From NCBI RefSeq assembly GCF_029076445.1, contig NZ_JARESG010000010.1, positions 62,001 through 126,000 on the forward strand: DNA of 64,000 bases, in the 5' to 3' direction. Position 1 is the stretch's first letter; each line of letters begins with the position of its first letter. Both the position numbers and the translations under genes were made by a program. The notes under the pieces are model-generated. The model was not told where the DNA came from. It did not search any database and worked only from the letters and a program-made list of their open reading frames with translations. Positions 60,463 through 64,000 of this stretch are shown piece by piece. This DNA comes from Pseudarthrobacter naphthalenicus. Its GTDB lineage: Bacteria > Actinomycetota > Actinomycetes > Actinomycetales > Micrococcaceae.

Positions 60463-62055
60463 TTGCTGCAGCGGTGGAAGTCGGCCTCCCTGAGGTCCCA
60501 GCTGGTCGCCATCATCATGGCGCTGCTGATTGTTGCCCTGACGGCCACCGGGGCAGGAACCCTGGCGCTGCTGCACAGCTATCTGGTGGGCCAGGTGGAC
60601 GACAAGCTGAACGCCGCCGTCGAACTCGCCAGCAAGCAGCGCTCGTTTACGCCGTTGCAGGCGCCCAATCCGATCGTGGTACCCACCGATTATTCGCTGA
60701 CCCTTTTTGTTCCGGGCGAGGAACCGTACCCGTTCGGCGGAGACGCCAATGTCCGTCCCGATATCAGCAGCATCTCCCTGGAAGAGGCCCAGAGGCGGGG
60801 AACCCAGCCCTACCAGGTCCGGGGCACCGACGGGCAGAACTGGCGTGTGGTGGCCGTGACAGTCCTCAGCGGCGGGCGTCTTGCCGTGGTGGTCATCGGC
60901 TTGCCGCTGCAGAGCGTGGATGACGTCCTCAAACACGCCACACTGGTGATCTGCGGGGCAGGCCTGCTCACGCTGCTGCTCGCGTCGCTGATTGCCAGCT
61001 GGACCGTGTCCCGGTCCTTCCGTCCCTTGGCCCGGGTGGAGAAGACGGCTGCCGCCATCGCCGCGGGGGACCTTTCCCGGCGCGTGGACATCGATAACCC
61101 CCACACCGAACTCGGCCGGCTCGGCAGCTCGCTGAATGCCATGCTGGCGCACATTGAGACCGCTTTTGCCGCCAGAACCGCCTCCGAGGCCAGAATGCGC
61201 AGGTTCGCGGCTGATGCCTCCCATGAACTCCGAACGCCGCTGGTGACCATCCGGGGCTTCTCGGAGCTTTACCGCCACGGCGCCCTTGCCACCGAGGAGG
61301 ATGTGGCCACGGCCATGGGCCGGATCGAAAGCGAAGCCAAACGGATGGGGTCCATGGTGGAGGACCTCCTGTTGCTGGCGCGCCTGGACGAACAGCGCCC
61401 GCTCCAGCAGAAACCCGTTGACCTGCAATTGATTGCGCACGATGCCGTGGTGGACACCCAGGCGAGCGAGCGGACCCGCACCATCTCCCTGATCGGGCTC
61501 GACGGCGGCCCCGCCGCACCGGCCCCTGTGCTGGGCGACGAAGCGAAACTGCGCCAGGTGGTGGGAAACCTTGTGGGCAATGCCCTGCGCTACACCCCCG
61601 AAGGCAGTCCCATCGAGCTGGCCGTAGGCACCCGCACCTCTGACAGCGGACAACCACGCGCCGTCATTGAAGTCCGGGACCACGGCCCCGGCATCTCGGA
61701 AGAGGAAGCAGCGAAGGTCTTTGAGCGCTTCTACCGCGCGGACACCTCCCGCACCCGCGAGACCGGCGGAAGCGGGCTGGGGCTCGCCATTGTCGCCGCA
61801 ATTGTGGGTTCACACGGCGGGTCCGTCAGGGTGGCAACGACCGACGGCGGCGGCGCAACCCTGGTGGTCAGCCTGCCCCTCCGGAATGAGGCGGCTGACA
61901 GCAGCGCCGAGGATGAGGCTGACCGGCAGACGGAGGATGACCCAAACGGGGGGAACGGCCAACCCGAAGGGAACGCCCTGCCCGCGGAGAACTCCATGCA
62001 CGAGGGGAACTCACTGCACGGCGGCCCGGGCGACGGCAAGGTTATCCACATATAA
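60463..62055 (+). CDS. Sensor histidine kinase
   Basis: A 530-residue membrane kinase. Helix 1 is at about 14-37, an extracytoplasmic sensor lies at 38-160, helix 2 at about 161-182, and then a HAMP domain. The phosphoacceptor is His254 in ASHELRTPL. ATP-binding N, G1 and G2 boxes follow (NLVGNALRYTPEG, DHGPGISEE, GGSGLGLAIVAAI). An unusual tail after about 480 is rich in Asp, Glu, Asn and Gly, with a repeated EGN motif. TTG start, two bases after the regulator gene. Confidence 0.93.
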   Translation: MLQRWKSASLRSQLVAIIMALLIVALTATGAGTLALLHSYLVGQVDDKLNAAVELASKQRSFTPLQAPNPIVVPTDYSLTLFVPGEEPYPFGGDANVRPDISSISLEEAQRRGTQPYQVRGTDGQNWRVVAVTVLSGGRLAVVVIGLPLQSVDDVLKHATLVICGAGLLTLLLASLIASWTVSRSFRPLARVEKTAAAIAAGDLSRRVDIDNPHTELGRLGSSLNAMLAHIETAFAARTASEARMRRFAADASHELRTPLVTIRGFSELYRHGALATEEDVATAMGRIESEAKRMGSMVEDLLLLARLDEQRPLQQKPVDLQLIAHDAVVDTQASERTRTISLIGLDGGPAAPAPVLGDEAKLRQVVGNLVGNALRYTPEGSPIELAVGTRTSDSGQPRAVIEVRDHGPGISEEEAAKVFERFYRADTSRTRETGGSGLGLAIVAAIVGSHGGSVRVATTDGGGATLVVSLPLRNEAADSSAEDEADRQTEDDPNGGNGQPEGNALPAENSMHEGNSLHGGPGDGKVIHI

Positions 62056-62162
62056 CAATCGGCCGTGGCGTGCCGGCTGCGCCGCTCCGTAGGCTCGTTG
62101 CAGTGGCCCGGGTCAGCCGGGCGGGCAGCCGGACTGCCCCACTACATCGAGAGGCATCAGCC

Positions 62163-62450
62163 ATGAGCATCATTTCCGTCGACACCGAACTGCTTGAGCT
62201 CAAATCAGCGAACGTCAAAGCCACCGTGGACCGCATCAGCGCCGACGTCCAAACCATGAAGCGCGGCCTGGACGAACTGCAGGGCACCTGGCGCGGCTCG
62301 GCAGCCACGAATTTCCAGGCCCTGGTGACGGAGTGGACGCTGACCCAAGGCAAGGTCGAGGCGTCGCTGGCGTCCATCAACATGGCCCTGGCATCGGCGG
62401 CAAACACGTATGCCCAGGCCGAGCAGGGAAACACGCAACGCTTCAGCTGA
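62163..62450 (+). CDS. WXG100-family secreted protein, orphan
   Basis: A 95-residue EsxA-like protein: two helices around the turn GTWRGSAA (the W-x-G motif near residues 42-44). A GAGAGGC ribosome-binding site precedes the ATG. Such proteins leave the cell by type VII secretion, but no EccC or other ESX gene is in this window, so the machinery must be elsewhere. Lies after the two-component operon in the same direction. Confidence 0.88.
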   Translation: MSIISVDTELLELKSANVKATVDRISADVQTMKRGLDELQGTWRGSAATNFQALVTEWTLTQGKVEASLASINMALASAANTYAQAEQGNTQRFS

Positions 62451-62471
62451 GCCCGTTGCCGGTGGTAAACC

Positions 62472-63518
62472 TCAGGCTTCGGGTGTGCCCTGATGGAACC
62501 GGAGCCGCCACTTGGTGCCGTCCAGTACCCACAGGGAGCTCCGGAGAACCGGGCCCGAGCGCGCGTAGCTTCGGTACGTCAGCAGGACCGCGTCGGCGCC
62601 AATCCGGTCCGCGCCCAGGATTTCGAGGTCCGTGTGGTTGCCCGGGTCCTCTTCCAGTGCCATCATCATGGCGTCCCGGGTCCAGACCCTGCCGGAGCTT
62701 CCGATCTCCATGAAGTCCGGGTGCAGGAGGACGCCGGTGCGGCCAATATCGCCCCTGGCTTCAGGGCCGGCGAGTTCGCGTTCGAGGGCCTCGACGATCG
62801 CCTCCGGGCTGGGCTCGGCCCCGGTGGCCTCCGCCTGATCGAACGCCTCGGCCTCGAGCTCGCTGAACAGGTCGGGCTCTGCAAAGGAGGCCTGTCCAAA
62901 GCGGCCCGCGCTGACGGCAGCAGAAGGCTCGTTGCGGGCAGCCGGGGCGGCAGTACGCCCGGCCCCGGCCGCAGCGCCCGCCGGCCCGGTGGCTTCGGTG
63001 GACTGGTTCCCGGCCTCGGCGGCACCTGCGGGCGGGCCTGCTGCAACGGGCGCACCGGCGAAGCCGGGCCCGGATCGGGCGGCGACACCCTGCTGGTAGG
63101 CGGTGGCCGCCGCGCGGGCCCGTTCATCGGCCGCCTCGTTGAGGTCATGACCGGCGTGGCCTTTAACCCATTCGAACGTGTACTTGCGGCCGGCAAGTTC
63201 ACGGTCCAGTTCCTTGAGCAGCTCAAGGTTCATCACGGGCTTGCCGTCCCCTTTTCGCCAGCCTTTCCGTTTCCAGCCCGGCATCCATTTGGTGATGGAG
63301 TTGATAACGTACTGGCTGTCGCAGAGGACCTTCAGGTGTTCATCGGGAAGGTGGGCAGTGGCACGGAACAAGTCGAGGACGGCCATCAGCTCGCCCTGGT
63401 TGTTGGTGCCGTGCGGCCATCCGCCCGCCCGCCAGGAGTGGTCGTCCACGTACCAGGCCCAGCCGGCCGGCCCCGGGTTGCCTAAAGCCGAACCGTCGGC
63501 CGCTGCTGTAATTGTCAC
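62472..63518 (-). CDS. Ribonuclease HI fused to an NTF2-like (DUF4440-type) domain
   Basis: A 348-residue fusion. Residues 1-140 are RNase HI with the full catalytic set Asp8, Glu43, Asp67 and Asp131 (DGSALGNPGPAGW, TNNQGELMAV, LCDSQYVI, NEAADERARA). A Gly/Ala/Pro-rich linker of about 75 residues follows. The C-terminal 120 residues have an NTF2/DUF4440 pattern (ELEREL, LLHPDFMEIGSSGRVWTRDAMM, YRSYARSG...WVLDGTKWRLRFHQGTP). GTG start. The RNA:DNA hybrid role is clear; the second domain's role is unknown. Confidence 0.85.
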   Translation of the reverse strand: MTITAAADGSALGNPGPAGWAWYVDDHSWRAGGWPHGTNNQGELMAVLDLFRATAHLPDEHLKVLCDSQYVINSITKWMPGWKRKGWRKGDGKPVMNLELLKELDRELAGRKYTFEWVKGHAGHDLNEAADERARAAATAYQQGVAARSGPGFAGAPVAAGPPAGAAEAGNQSTEATGPAGAAAGAGRTAAPAARNEPSAAVSAGRFGQASFAEPDLFSELEAEAFDQAEATGAEPSPEAIVEALERELAGPEARGDIGRTGVLLHPDFMEIGSSGRVWTRDAMMMALEEDPGNHTDLEILGADRIGADAVLLTYRSYARSGPVLRSSLWVLDGTKWRLRFHQGTPEA

Positions 63519-63551
63519 TGTTCCATCCTGCCAGAGATCCCGCCTGACCTT

Positions 63552-63616
63552 GATGCCGGCGCCCTGACCCCTGCCCCTGATGTCGGCGCCCTGACCCCTG
63601 CCCCTGATGTCGGCGC
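63552..63616. repeat. 27-base tandem repeat
   Basis: Two full units of GATGYCGGCGCCCTGACCCC TGCCCCT (one base difference) and the first 11 bases of a third, between the RNase H fusion start and groEL stop. Two units only, with no spacer, so not CRISPR. Confidence 0.9.
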
Positions 63617-63625
63617 TTAACGGCC

Positions 63626-63660
63626 GACGGCGGCCCCCACCCTTGGTGAGGACCGCCGTC
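63626..63660 (-). terminator. Probable terminator of groEL
   Basis: Eight-base perfect stem GACGGCGG/CCGCCGTC extended inward by further pairing, 42 bases after the groEL stop. T-run absent, so the call rests on position and stem. Confidence 0.55.
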
Positions 63661-63701
63661 GAGCGTTGTGCTTTGGTGCGTCGTGCTTGGAAAGCCGGGG
63701 G

Positions 63702-64000
63702 CTAGAAGCCGCCCATGCCGCCCATCTCGTCGCCGCCACCCATGGCCGGAGCGTTCTTCTCCGGCTTGTCGGCCACAACGGCCTCGGTGGTGAGGAAGAG
63801 GCCGGCAATGGAGGCCGCGTTCTGCAGGGCAGAGCGGGTCACCTTGACCGGGTCGTTGATGCCGGCGGCCAGCAGGTCGACGTATTCGCCGGTGGCTGCG
63901 TTCAGGCCATGGCCTGCGGGCAGGCCGCGGACCTTGTCCACCACAACACCGGGCTCCATGCCGGCGTTGAAGGCGATCTGCTTCAGCGGGGCGTCGATGG
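63702..64000 (-). CDS. groL: Chaperonin GroEL, C-terminal part
   Basis: Only the last 99 codons of a 60-kDa chaperonin are in the window; the start lies beyond the right edge. The visible part reads from [16 protein letters not shown] through [23 protein letters not shown], ending in the Gly-Met tail ([12 protein letters not shown]) found in housekeeping GroEL. This tail distinguishes it from the His-rich copies many actinobacteria also carry. Confidence 0.96.
   Translation of the reverse strand, partial: IDAPLKQIAFNAGMEPGVVVDKVRGLPAGHGLNAATGEYVDLLAAGINDPVKVTRSALQNAASIAGLFLTTEAVVADKPEKNAPAMGGGDEMGGMGGF

Noticed and set aside
63552..63616. Possible CRISPR array
   Set aside because: Units are directly adjacent without spacers, only two and a half copies, and no cas genes are nearby.

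Overview
The window is a high-GC, densely coding actinobacterial chromosome segment. Gene content and order (sucCD-pcrA, serC/MFS/DUF3027/cold-shock/XPB block, c-di-AMP riboswitches in front of wall-hydrolase genes, frequent GTG and TTG starts) point to the Micrococcaceae, most likely Arthrobacter, Pseudarthrobacter or Paenarthrobacter. I see no prophage, transposase or CRISPR array; the accessory part is a large sugar/inositol catabolic island.

Region 1 (1-22.5 kb) is that island. A leftward operon runs from a lipoprotein sugar-binding protein through an ABC permease and ATPase into four Gfo/Idh/MocA dehydrogenases and one TIM-barrel isomerase. A LacI-type regulator lies just upstream, and a divergent dehydrogenase/TIM-barrel pair has a clear promoter plus a perfect 14-bp LacI-type operator. 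A second leftward operon is a myo-inositol pathway: iolC, a Cgl0159-type aldolase-like protein, iolD, iolA, iolE, iolG, an iolH-like isomerase and an MFS transporter. No iolB is present. The same 10-bp motif (TGTCCTGACA or one mismatch) sits in front of the ABC operon, the divergent pair, iolC and a small tautomerase gene, so these look like one regulon.

Region 2 (22.5-38.6 kb) is mostly housekeeping: sucCD, a lipoprotein, a beta-CASP metallo-hydrolase, pcrA, an inositol-monophosphatase-type enzyme, membrane proteins, tRNA-Arg(CCT), a DUF6314 protein, a NUDIX enzyme, an exporter-type ABC protein and an ABC-F ATPase. The ABC-F gene has a leader with a 27-codon upstream reading frame that runs through a strong hairpin, followed by a terminator-like hairpin. 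Divergent from it is an unrecognised HTH-protein/seven-helix membrane protein pair.

Region 3 (38.8-50.5 kb) holds an LLM flavin oxidoreductase, a GH38 alpha-mannosidase, a molybdenum-cofactor set (mobA, DUF6457, moeA, fdhD), an HNH endonuclease, and three secreted wall hydrolases (two NlpC/P60, one M23). Two c-di-AMP (ydaO/yuaA class) riboswitches stand in front of the hydrolase genes.

Region 4 (50.5-64 kb) is conserved actinobacterial core: a DtxR-family regulator, serC, an MFS exporter, DUF3027, a cold-shock-domain protein, a PF13625-type protein with XPB helicase, a two-component system, an orphan WXG100 protein, an RNase HI fused to an NTF2-like domain, and the 3' end of groEL.

Intergenic DNA carries several long palindromic elements (11.53, 22.29, 22.47 and 33.20 kb), some of which share sequence and look like a dispersed repeat family.
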